Source of the DNA: Burkholderiales bacterium UBA1834
GTDB lineage: Bacteria; Pseudomonadota; Gammaproteobacteria; Burkholderiales; Burkholderiaceae_C
Direction of reading: 5' to 3'
NCBI GenBank assembly: GCA_002339015.1
Contig: DDJC01000108.1
Span: 1 to 20,603, forward strand
DNA: 20,603 nucleotides
The stretch's first letter is position 1, and every line of letters starts with the position of its first letter. The notes beneath the pieces were generated by a model. The model did no database searches. It was given only the letters and a program-made list of their open reading frames with translations, and was not told the origin of the DNA. Of this stretch, positions 14,475 to 20,603 are shown piece by piece. The translations under genes and the position numbers were made by a program.

Positions 14475-15425
14475 TCACGCGGCCGCTCCCGCGGCAGCGC
14501 CGATCAGCGGGTTCAGCCCGCTTTGCGCCACCCGGCTGTGCAGGGCGCGCCCCAGCACTTCCTGGCAATGGGCCGAGACGGCCGCCAGCCCCGCCAGGTC
14601 CAGGCCGGTGCGCACGCCCATGGACTCGAACAGGCTGACCAGGTCCTCGGTGGCGACGTTGCCGGTATGGCCGCCGCCGTAGCGCACTTTGGCCGGATGC
14701 CCGCCGACACCGCCGAAGGCGCAATCGAAGTGGGTGACGCCTGCCTCCAGCGCCGCCACGTAGTTCACCAGGCCGGTGCCGCGCGTGTCATGGAAATGCG
14801 CCACCGGGGTCACCTGCGGCACCTCGCGCGCCATGCGCCCATACAGGTCACGCACCGATGCCGGCGTGGCCATGCCGGTGGTGTCGCCCAGCGTGACAAT
14901 GTCCACGCCCAGCGCGGCGAAGCGCCGCGCGTCGGCCATGACCGTCTCCGGATCGACGGCGCCTTCGAACGGGCAGCCGAACGCCACCGAAATCGTGCCG
15001 ATCAGGCGGAAACGGCCGTCCGCCAGCCGCGCCATCTGCGCGACGTTGTCCCATTGGGCGGCGCGATCGCGCTTCAGGTTGCGCGTCGAATGCGACTCAC
15101 TGGCCGAGACCAGCAGGCTGATCTCGTTGGCGCCGATGCCGGCATCCAGGTCGGCCCGCGCGCGCTCGACGGCGCGCGCATTGGCGCAGGTCGCCTTATA
15201 CCAGACGCCGGCGCGCCGCGGCAGCGCCGCCAGCAACTCGGTGGCGTCGGCGAATTGCGGCACCACCTTGGGATTGGAATACGAGGTCGCCTCGACCCGC
15301 TCGAAGCCCAGCGCGGCAAAGCGGTCGATCAGGTCGACCTTGACCGCGGTGTCGATGAAGTCCGGCTCATGCTGCAGGCCGTCGCGCGCGAAACATTCGC
15401 ACAGCACCACGTCGCGCGCGCTCAT
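14475..15425 (-). CDS. HMG-CoA lyase-like DRE-TIM protein lacking the catalytic Cys
   Basis: 316 residues, close to the size of bacterial hydroxymethylglutaryl-CoA lyases, which split HMG-CoA to acetyl-CoA and acetoacetate using a divalent metal. Visible: CECFARDGLQHE with R14-D15 (RDGLQ), VEATSYSNPKVVPQFAD, and the metal ligands in AHFHDTRGTGLVN (H210, H212) and TGNVATED (N256). The lyase signature GLGGCPYA, holding the catalytic Cys, is replaced here by GVGGHPAKVRYGGGHTGN: His243 stands in the Cys position and the loop is longer. The metal site is therefore intact but the acid/base Cys is gone. The ATG at 15423-15425 overlaps the ligase stop (ATGA). The longer frame to 16142 is a shadow of the ligase gene. 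The family is certain; the substrate is not. Confidence 0.88.
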   Translation of the reverse strand: MSARDVVLCECFARDGLQHEPDFIDTAVKVDLIDRFAALGFERVEATSYSNPKVVPQFADATELLAALPRRAGVWYKATCANARAVERARADLDAGIGANEISLLVSASESHSTRNLKRDRAAQWDNVAQMARLADGRFRLIGTISVAFGCPFEGAVDPETVMADARRFAALGVDIVTLGDTTGMATPASVRDLYGRMAREVPQVTPVAHFHDTRGTGLVNYVAALEAGVTHFDCAFGGVGGHPAKVRYGGGHTGNVATEDLVSLFESMGVRTGLDLAGLAAVSAHCQEVLGRALHSRVAQSGLNPLIGAAAGAAA

Positions 15426-17044
15426 GCCTGCTGCTCCAGTCCGAACAGCGCCAGCGCGTGGGCGCGCAGCTTGTTCTTCTGCACTTTGGAACTGCCGGTC
15501 ATGCCGATGTGCTCGAAGCTGTCGACGATCTCGACATAACGCGGCACCTTGAAGTTGGCGCAATGCGCCTTGCACCAGGCCGTCAGCTCGTCCGGCGTGC
15601 AATCCTGGCCCTCCTTGAGCAGCACGAACGCCGCCGGCACTTCGCCCAGGCGCGCATCCGGCACGCCCACCACCTGCGCCATGCGCACGGCGGGGTGGCC
15701 GTGCAGGGTCTCTTCCACTTCCGCCGGCGCGACGTTCTCGCCGCCCACGCGGAACATGTCCTTCAGGCGGCCCACCATGCGCAGCCGGCCCGCCGCGTCC
15801 ATTTCGCCCAGGTCGCCGGTGCTGAGCCAGCCGTCCGCGCCAAGCGCTTTGGCGGTGGCCTCGGGCATCTTGTAATAGCCCTTCATTACGCTCCAACCGC
15901 GCGCCTGGATCTCGCCCTGCATGCCGGCGGGCAGCGGTGCGCCCGTGCCCGGATCCACCACGCGCACCTGCATGCCGGGATGCGGCAACGCCCAACCCAT
16001 GGCGCGCAGTTCGAAGGGATCGTCGTGCGCGGACAGTGTGATGTTGGGCGAGGCTTCGGACTGGCCGTAGGCGTTGCAGATGCCCGGCACGCCCATCACG
16101 TCGCGGATCTTGCCCATCACCTGCGGACCTGCCGCCGCCCATCCGCCGCGCAGATGAATGCGCTTGCGGTCGAAATCGGGATGCCCCATCAGCATGAGGA
16201 AGATGGTGTCGTTGCCGGACGTCAGCGTGCAGCGTTCATCATCGAGCATGCGCAGCGCCTCGGCCACGTCGAACTTCGGCAGCGTCAGCAGGCAGCAACC
16301 GGTCATCAGGCTGACCAGGATCGACAAGGTAGTGCCGGCCACATGGAAGTACGGACGGATGCTGAAATAGCGGTCGTCGGGCCGCACGCCGATGCGCTGC
16401 GCCGCGGCCCAGGCGTTGGTCAGCATGTTGGCATGCGTCAGCATCACGCCCTTGGGAAACGAGGTCGTGCCCGAGGTGTACTGGATCAGCAATACGTCGT
16501 CGGGCGCCACGGCGCGCAGCGCGGTGGCGAGCTCGATATCGTCGACCGTCTCGCCGGCACGCAGGAAGTCCTGCCAAGGCTGCGCGCCCGCGAGGCAGCG
16601 CTCGCCCAGCACCACGACGCGCCGCAGCAACGGCAGCGCCTCGCCGGGCAAGCCACTGTCAAGCGCCGGCTCGACCTGGGTGAGCAGGCCGAGGAAGTCG
16701 ATGCCCAGGAATGAGTCGGCCGTCAGCAGCAGCTTGACGTCGGCCTGCCTGAGGCAGAACGCCAGCTCATCGGTCTTGAAGCGCGTATTGACCGGCACCG
16801 TCACGGCGCCCAGCATGGCGCAGGCATAGAACACCTGCACCCAGGTGCCGCCGTTGCCCAGCAGCACGCCGACGTGGTCGCCACGGCGCACGCCGGCCGC
16901 ATGCAGGCCGCGGGCGATACGTTGCGCGCCATCCTGCAGCGCGGCCCAGGTGTGGCGTTCGCCGGGCGCGACGAAGGCCTCGGCGGCGCCGCGCTCGGCC
17001 ACTTGGCGCGCCAGCGCCTGCGACAGGGTCATCGGACCGATCAT
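15422..17044 (-). CDS. Acyl-CoA synthetase (AMP-forming), ANL superfamily
   Basis: 540 residues. Activates a carboxylic acid with ATP to an acyl-AMP and then the CoA thioester. Motifs: P-loop YTSGTTSFPKGVMLTHAN (189-206), AYGQSE (325-330), GWLSTGDLGEMD with D411, GRLKDMFRVGGENV (425-438), and a C-terminal TGSSKVQKNKLR with the adenylation Lys at 520. Length and motifs fit medium-chain, short-chain or cyclic-acid ligases (FadD3/AliA-like); the substrate is not readable. Start at 17042-17044 is chosen because this ATG overlaps the upstream hydratase stop by four bases (ATGA); M5 is an alternative. Second gene of the hydratase-ligase-lyase-MarR operon, with ATGA coupling at both ends. Confidence 0.95.
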   Translation of the reverse strand: MIGPMTLSQALARQVAERGAAEAFVAPGERHTWAALQDGAQRIARGLHAAGVRRGDHVGVLLGNGGTWVQVFYACAMLGAVTVPVNTRFKTDELAFCLRQADVKLLLTADSFLGIDFLGLLTQVEPALDSGLPGEALPLLRRVVVLGERCLAGAQPWQDFLRAGETVDDIELATALRAVAPDDVLLIQYTSGTTSFPKGVMLTHANMLTNAWAAAQRIGVRPDDRYFSIRPYFHVAGTTLSILVSLMTGCCLLTLPKFDVAEALRMLDDERCTLTSGNDTIFLMLMGHPDFDRKRIHLRGGWAAAGPQVMGKIRDVMGVPGICNAYGQSEASPNITLSAHDDPFELRAMGWALPHPGMQVRVVDPGTGAPLPAGMQGEIQARGWSVMKGYYKMPEATAKALGADGWLSTGDLGEMDAAGRLRMVGRLKDMFRVGGENVAPAEVEETLHGHPAVRMAQVVGVPDARLGEVPAAFVLLKEGQDCTPDELTAWCKAHCANFKVPRYVEIVDSFEHIGMTGSSKVQKNKLRAHALALFGLEQQA

Positions 17045-17805
17045 GCCTTGTCTCCCGCCGCGCCGAAGCCGGCGATGGCCTGCTTCCAGTCGCTGCCGCG
17101 CAGATTTTCCTCGATGGCCAGCAACTCGATCGCCATCGCGCCTTCGCGCGTCGTCGCCAATCCCTGGTCGATGCTGCGCTTGGTCAGCCTGACGGTCAGC
17201 GGCGCGGCGCGCGCGATGGCCGCCGCCATGCGCGCCGCTTCGCCCGCCAGCGCGTCGGGCGCATACACATGATTGACCAGGCCGATCTCGCGCGCTTCGG
17301 CCGCATCGAAACGGCGGCCGGTGAACAGCAATTCCTTGGCCTTGCGCGCACCGGCGATGCGCGGCAGGCGCTGCGTGGCGCCGACGGTGCCCCACCCCAC
17401 CTCCGGATAGCAGAACGTGGCCTCGGACGAGGCCAGCACGAAGTCGCAGGCGCCGGCGATCTCGCAACCGGAGCCGAACGCCGCGCCCTGCACCACCGCG
17501 ATCACCGGCTGCGGCAGGCGTTCGATCGCGGCATAGGCGGCGAAGCCCTGTACCCGGCGCGCCGTCATTTCCGCGTTCGACATGGTCTTGCGCTCCTTGA
17601 GGTCGGCGCCGGCACAGAATGCCGTGCCGGCCGCGGCGATCAACACCACGTGCGCGTCCGGATCGTCAGCCAGTTGCTGCATGGCCTGCACCAATTCGGC
17701 GCACATGAGGGAATTGAGCGCGTTGCGGCTGTCGGGCCGGTTCAGCGTCACCGTGGCGACACGGTCCTGCACGTCCAGCAGGATCGTGTGGAAAGTCGGG
17801 GTCAT
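17041..17805 (-). CDS. Enoyl-CoA hydratase, both catalytic Glu present
   Basis: 254 residues from the ATG at 17803-17805, which has AGGAG (17811-17815) five bases ahead; the reading frame extends to 17886 but those residues are unlike the family and would run into operator C. Crotonase fold: LNRPDSRNALNS, GTAFCAGADLKERK (60-73), QGAAFGSGCEIAGACDFV with catalytic-position E115, and FCYPEVGWGTVGATQRLPR with E135. Both glutamates are present, so real hydration of a 2-enoyl-CoA is plausible. First gene of the operon that continues with the ligase, lyase-like protein and MarR regulator. Confidence 0.93.
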   Translation of the reverse strand: MTPTFHTILLDVQDRVATVTLNRPDSRNALNSLMCAELVQAMQQLADDPDAHVVLIAAAGTAFCAGADLKERKTMSNAEMTARRVQGFAAYAAIERLPQPVIAVVQGAAFGSGCEIAGACDFVLASSEATFCYPEVGWGTVGATQRLPRIAGARKAKELLFTGRRFDAAEAREIGLVNHVYAPDALAGEAARMAAAIARAAPLTVRLTKRSIDQGLATTREGAMAIELLAIEENLRGSDWKQAIAGFGAAGDKA

Positions 17806-17884
17806 GCCTGCTCCTGGATGTTCTGGGTATGCGGCCGGACCGCCGCGCGGCGGCGACGACTGGCCATGCCAGGCAATATAGGGC

Positions 17885-17909
17885 ATATAGTTGATTTAAT
17901 CCACTAAAT
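17885..17909. promoter_or_regulatory. Operator site C, MarR-type palindrome
   Basis: ATATA-GTTGAT-TTA-ATCCAC-TAAAT, sharing the left half and most of the centre with site A. It stands 80 bases ahead of the first hydratase ATG of the operon ending in the MarR gene. The right half (ATCCAC) is one base off the perfect repeat. Confidence 0.65.
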
Positions 17910-17936
17910 TTCGGTGCTTATCCAATGGTGTTACAC

Positions 17937-17966
17937 TTGCGCGCCGGTCTTTCCCTGGAATATCAA
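17937..17966 (+). promoter_or_regulatory. Possible promoter of tRNA-Arg
   Basis: TTGCGC and TATCAA separated by 18 bases, 55 bases before the tRNA 5' end. Weak match; prediction only. Confidence 0.25.
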
Positions 17967-18020
17967 AGCACTAGGCGTCACTTGGCCTGATGCGATTCCA
18001 GCGCGAAGCCATCGCGCAGT

Positions 18021-18095
18021 CTCGCCGTAGTTAAATGGATATAACCGGCCCCTCCTAAGGGTCAATTGGTGGTTCGATTCCACCCGGCGAGGCCA
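18021..18095 (+). tRNA. tRNA-Arg (anticodon CCT)
   Basis: Full cloverleaf: acceptor CTCGCCG pairs with CGGCGAG, D arm TAGTTAAATGGATATAAC, anticodon stem GGCCC/GGGTC around loop CTCCTAA (anticodon CCT), T arm GGTGG-TTCGATT-CCACC, discriminator G and an encoded CCA at 18093-18095. The D and anticodon arms are almost the same as E. coli tRNA-Arg(CCU). It reads AGG codons. No U-rich terminator follows; a GGCCT/AGGCC hairpin at 18105-18123 is a weak candidate. Confidence 0.97.
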
Positions 18096-18407
18096 CCCTT
18101 CCCCGGCCTCGATTCCGCAGGCCATCCCAAGAAAATTCCCCGCTTTCAGCCAGATGAGGGTTAATCCGGGCTACGCTCACGCGCCGCGCGCCGGTAGCGT
18201 CTCGGGACGCGTTTGGTGACGAATACGCCATCCGTCAATACGACCCCGATATTTTTTTGGGCGATGATAGCGAATCGTCTTGCGCGTCACTTGAAATTGC
18301 TGTTTAAATTCGACGCGTAAGCCTCTAATTCATCTGGACTTTTCCTGAACCGTCACTAGCACGACCAGGGAAACAATTCTTCACAGACTGACAAGCCTGT
18401 TCAAACC
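18096..18407. other. AT-richer intergenic region with a possible pbpG promoter
   Basis: No gene seen on either strand. It holds small hairpins at 18105-18123 and 18197-18210 (GCGTC-TCGG-GACGC), a T7 tract at 18252-18258, and a promoter-like pair TTGCGC (18280-18285) and TTTAAA (18303-18308) with a 17-base spacer, leaving an untranslated leader of about 95 bases before pbpG. The -10 region lies inside an imperfect hairpin closed by CGCGTC/GACGCG. Confidence 0.4.
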
Positions 18408-19691
18408 ATGGCATTTAACTGGAAACGTGCAATTGCGAACGCGATAGCGCCGGCGGCGCTGGCGATGTGCGCGCTCCTGCCCTCCGCCGCGCTCGCCGCG
18501 AAAAATACCGACCCTTGCAAGACCAACGCCAAATCGGCCGCTTGCAAGGCGCAACAAGCCAAGAAGGCGCCCGCTCCCGCCAAGAAGGCCGGCGCCGGCA
18601 AGGCCGCCGCCCCCAAGCAGAGCGCGGCCAAGGGCGCGCCCAAGGCAGCCGCCGGCAAGCAAGCCGCGCCCAAGTCGGCCGCCGCCAAATCCACGCCCAA
18701 GGGCGCCGCCGGCAAACAGGCCGCGGGCAAGGGTGCGCCCAAGCAGGCCGCCGGCAAAAAGGCGCCTCCCAAGGGCGGCAAGCAGGCCGTCGCGCAGCAG
18801 GGTTCGTCCAAGAAGGGCGCCGCCGGCAAGAACGGCAAGCCGAACAAACCGTCGCGCGCGCAGCGCACGGCCGCCGCTGCGGCGGCCGCCGCCATGCCGC
18901 CGCCCGCGGTGTCGGTGCGCGCCGAAGCCGCCGCGCTGCGTTCCAGCACCGCCTATGTGCAGGACCTGGCCACGTCCACCGTGATCTTCGCCAAGAACGA
19001 AAACGTGGTGCGCCCCATCGCCTCGATTTCCAAGCTCATGACCGCGGTGGTGGTGGTGGATGCCAACCAGCCGATGGACGAGATGCTCGAGATCACCGAT
19101 GAAGACATCGACGGCCTCAAGCACACCACCTCGCGCCTGCGCGTGGGCACCAAGCTGTCGCGCGGCGACATGCTGCACCTGACCCTGATGTCTTCCGAGA
19201 ACCGCGCCGCCAACGCGCTGGGCCGCCATTATCCGGGCGGCCTGCCCGCGTTCGTGGCCGCCATGAACGCCAAGGCGCAGTCGCTGGGCATGACCAGCAC
19301 GCACTTCATCGAACCCACCGGCCTGTCCAGCGACAACGTGTCGTCGCCGCACGACCTGGCCCGCCTGCTGCGCGCCGCCTCGCAGCGTCCGCTGATCCAC
19401 CGCTACTCCACCGATACCGAGTACGACGTCGAGATCAACAACCGCACGCAGACCTTCCGCAACACCAACCTGCTGGTGCGCAAGCCCGACTGGGACATCA
19501 AGGTGTCCAAGACCGGCTACATCAACGAAGCCGGCGAATGCCTGGTGATGCTGGCGCGCATCAATGGCCGCGACCTGGCCATCGTGCTGCTGGACTCGCA
19601 GGGCAAGCTGTCGCGCATCGGCGATGCGGTGCGCATCCGCCGCATCGTGCAAAGCGAAGTGGCCATGGCCTCGGCCCAGCCCGGCGGCTGA
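18408..19691 (+). CDS. pbpG: D-alanyl-D-alanine endopeptidase (PBP7/8) with Lys/Ala-rich extension
   Basis: 427 residues. Periplasmic S11-family peptidase that cuts D-Ala-meso-DAP cross-links in peptidoglycan. A signal peptide (about 1-30, ending SAALA-A) is followed by two Cys (37, 47), then a long low-complexity Lys/Ala/Pro/Gly stretch (about 48-150), and only then the catalytic domain (about 175-415). The three active-site motifs are present: S206-x-x-K209 (SISK), S263-E-N265 and K368-T-G. E. coli PBP7 is about 310 residues, so the extra length is almost wholly the linker, whose KAAGK/KGAPK-like units resemble bacterial histone-H1-like proteins. The start ATG at 18408 directly precedes the signal peptide but has no strong ribosome site. 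It is followed by a strong terminator. Confidence 0.93.
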   Translation: MAFNWKRAIANAIAPAALAMCALLPSAALAAKNTDPCKTNAKSAACKAQQAKKAPAPAKKAGAGKAAAPKQSAAKGAPKAAAGKQAAPKSAAAKSTPKGAAGKQAAGKGAPKQAAGKKAPPKGGKQAVAQQGSSKKGAAGKNGKPNKPSRAQRTAAAAAAAAMPPPAVSVRAEAAALRSSTAYVQDLATSTVIFAKNENVVRPIASISKLMTAVVVVDANQPMDEMLEITDEDIDGLKHTTSRLRVGTKLSRGDMLHLTLMSSENRAANALGRHYPGGLPAFVAAMNAKAQSLGMTSTHFIEPTGLSSDNVSSPHDLARLLRAASQRPLIHRYSTDTEYDVEINNRTQTFRNTNLLVRKPDWDIKVSKTGYINEAGECLVMLARINGRDLAIVLLDSQGKLSRIGDAVRIRRIVQSEVAMASAQPGG

Positions 19692-19712
19692 TCCGCGCCT
19701 CGCCCACCCACG

Positions 19713-19743
19713 AAAAAGCCCGATCCTGGATCGGGCTTTTTTT
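19713..19743. terminator. Bidirectional Rho-independent terminator
   Basis: AAAAA-GCCCGATCC-T-GGATCGGGC-TTTTTTT: a 9-bp stem with A-run before and T-run after. It ends pbpG on the plus strand and, with the A-run read as T on the other strand, the ribbon-helix-helix gene transcribed toward it. Confidence 0.93.
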
Positions 19744-19826
19744 CGTCCGGCGCCGGCCGGCGCATGCGCGGATGCGGGCATCCGCTTTCCACACCGGCGG
19801 CCTTCGGAAGGCCTGTGTATTCACGC

Positions 19827-20216
19827 CTACGCCGCGGCCGCCCGTTTCGGCCGCAGCGGCTGCGGGTCGTACATGGAAGGCGGCAGGCCTTCCAGCACCG
19901 CCTTGGCGTTGAGCGAGCGGATCGGCACCGCGGCATCGGCGGGGATGCGGCCCTCGGCCTGCAGCAGTTGGTAGCGCAGGCAGCACACGCGCAGGAAGGA
20001 GGTGAAATTGGCGGCCTCGCCGCGGTACTCCACCAGTTCGTCGTAAAGGCGCTCGATCAATTGCGTGACCCGCATGCCGTCGCGCGCCGCGATCTCTTCC
20101 AGCACCTGCCAGAACAGTTGTTCCAGCCGCAGGCTGGTGGCCGCCCCATGCAGGCGCAGGGAGCGGGTTTCGGGCGCGTAGGACTGTTCGCTGGCGCGGA
20201 TGAAGATTTCACACAT
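19827..20216 (-). CDS. Ribbon-helix-helix domain protein (COG4321-like)
   Basis: 129 residues from the ATG at 20214-20216, with AGGAG just upstream. Begins MCEIFIRASEQSYAPETRSL, followed by RLHGAATSLRLEQLFWQVLE and GMRVTQLIERLYDELVEYRG, the arrangement of the predicted RHH_4 DNA-binding proteins: a short strand and two helices, with conserved SLRLE and W. The C-terminus (PSMYDPQPLRPKRAAAA) is short and basic. Such proteins are poorly studied; DNA binding is a family prediction. A longer reading to 20600 is a shadow. It is transcribed away from the alcohol dehydrogenase and toward pbpG, ending at the shared terminator. Confidence 0.8.
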   Translation of the reverse strand: MCEIFIRASEQSYAPETRSLRLHGAATSLRLEQLFWQVLEEIAARDGMRVTQLIERLYDELVEYRGEAANFTSFLRVCCLRYQLLQAEGRIPADAAVPIRSLNAKAVLEGLPPSMYDPQPLRPKRAAAA

Positions 20217-20355
20217 GGGCGCTCCTGGTGCGGACACGATACTTGCGAGCCACTTTACGACGACACCCGGCGGCACGGCAAGACACCCCTGCCGGCAGGA
20301 GGACCTCGCCGATTCTGCAACGATAAGTTTCCTTGCCGCCCCCATCCGGACACCG

Positions 20356-20369
20356 TTGATATAAATCAA
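20356..20369. promoter_or_regulatory. Perfect FNR/Anr box
   Basis: TTGAT-ATAA-ATCAA is an exact match to TTGAT-N4-ATCAA. It lies between the divergent ribbon-helix-helix and alcohol dehydrogenase genes, centred about 65 bases before the dehydrogenase ATG, with a plausible -10 (TGCT-AAGACT area, 20397-20406) at the spacing of an FNR-activated promoter. Low-oxygen activation of the dehydrogenase is the likely role. Confidence 0.75.
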
Positions 20370-20427
20370 GGTCTCGGACGCGTACCCATCCGAGCATGCT
20401 AAGACTGATCTGACTTCGGAGGCAGCA

Positions 20428-20603
20428 ATGAACAAGACCATGAAGGCCGCGGTGGCCCGCGCGTTCGGCAAACCCCTGGAAATCGAAGAAGTCGAGGTGC
20501 CGCGCCCGCGCGCGGGCGAACTGTTGGTGAAGATCGAGGCCTGCGGCGTCTGCCACACCGATCTGCACGCGGTCGAGGGCGACTGGCCGGTCAAGCCCAA
20601 TCC
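20428..20603 (+). CDS. adhP: Zinc-dependent alcohol dehydrogenase, N-terminal part (runs off window)
   Basis: First 58 residues only. MNKTMKAAVARAFGKPLEIE is the usual opening of the AdhP/propanol-preferring group, and EACGVCHTDLHAVEGDWPVKPN holds the first catalytic zinc ligand (C42 in VCHTD) with the H-T-D that follows it. Oxidises primary alcohols or reduces aldehydes with NAD; the NAD and structural-zinc domains are beyond the window. GGAGG (20418-20422) five bases before the ATG is a strong ribosome site. The FNR-type box upstream suggests use under low oxygen. Confidence 0.9.
   Translation, partial: MNKTMKAAVARAFGKPLEIEEVEVPRPRAGELLVKIEACGVCHTDLHAVEGDWPVKPN

Noticed and set aside
17041..17886. 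The hydratase starting at 17886
   Set aside because: The added residues are unlike the family and reach operator site C; an AGGAG precedes the ATG at 17805.
18105..18123. GGCCT/AGGCC hairpin after the tRNA as its terminator
   Set aside because: Only five pairs and no T-run; noted in the tRNA entry but not called.
18381..19781. Minus-strand frame opposite pbpG with a Gly-rich C-terminal half
   Set aside because: The Gly/Leu repeats are only the antisense reading of the Lys/Ala linker codons; SxxK, SxN and KTG on the plus strand decide the gene.

Overview
The window is very GC-rich DNA whose long antisense open frames are shadows of the real genes. Several features point to a betaproteobacterium of the Alcaligenaceae (Bordetella/Achromobacter group): a Bug/TctC-type solute-binding protein, a RecB/AddA-like helicase paired with an AddB-like nuclease, a small SRP RNA next to dnaX, and a Lys/Ala-rich extension on a penicillin-binding protein. 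The assignment is an inference from gene content and style; no marker gene fixes the species.

Layout, left to right. 1-443 is the 5' part of dnaX (minus), preceded by the 4.5S/SRP RNA gene ffs (566-665, minus). An imperfect 24-bp hairpin lies between them. 653-1070 is a repeat-rich spacer: an inverted copy of the ffs 5' end and a two-copy tandem duplication that includes a degenerate piece of the neighbouring helicase gene's 3' end. 1037-7276 is a two-gene DNA double-strand-break repair locus (minus). 7336-7497 is a 53-residue membrane protein, followed by an MFS transporter (7514-8713), both minus. Divergent from these is a nitronate monooxygenase/FabK-like flavoenzyme (8929-9882, plus). 9958-10637 is a type II toxin-antitoxin pair (minus) with a perfect 20-bp palindrome upstream. 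10789-13759 is an operon of enoyl-CoA hydratase-like protein, CaiB/BaiF CoA-transferase and Bug receptor (minus). 13851-17805 is an operon of enoyl-CoA hydratase, acyl-CoA synthetase, HMG-CoA-lyase-like protein and a MarR regulator (minus). Then come tRNA-Arg(CCT) (18021-18095), pbpG (18408-19691), a bidirectional terminator, a ribbon-helix-helix protein (19827-20216, minus), and the start of a zinc alcohol dehydrogenase (20428 on, plus) behind a perfect FNR-type box.

The most coherent new unit is a probable MarR-controlled carboxylic-acid catabolic regulon of about 9 kb. The same operator architecture, GTTGAT-N3-ATCAAC and close variants, occurs at exactly the three places a regulon would need it: ahead of the hydratase-ligase-lyase-MarR operon, ahead of the hydratase/CoA-transferase/Bug operon, and between the divergent MFS and flavoenzyme genes. 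Bug and MFS would supply uptake, the ligase and CoA-transferase two ways of making a CoA thioester, the hydratases a water addition, and the lyase a C-C cleavage. The lyase-like protein keeps the metal site but has His where HMG-CoA lyases have their catalytic Cys, so its substrate or chemistry may differ. The toxin-antitoxin pair sits between two arms of this regulon.
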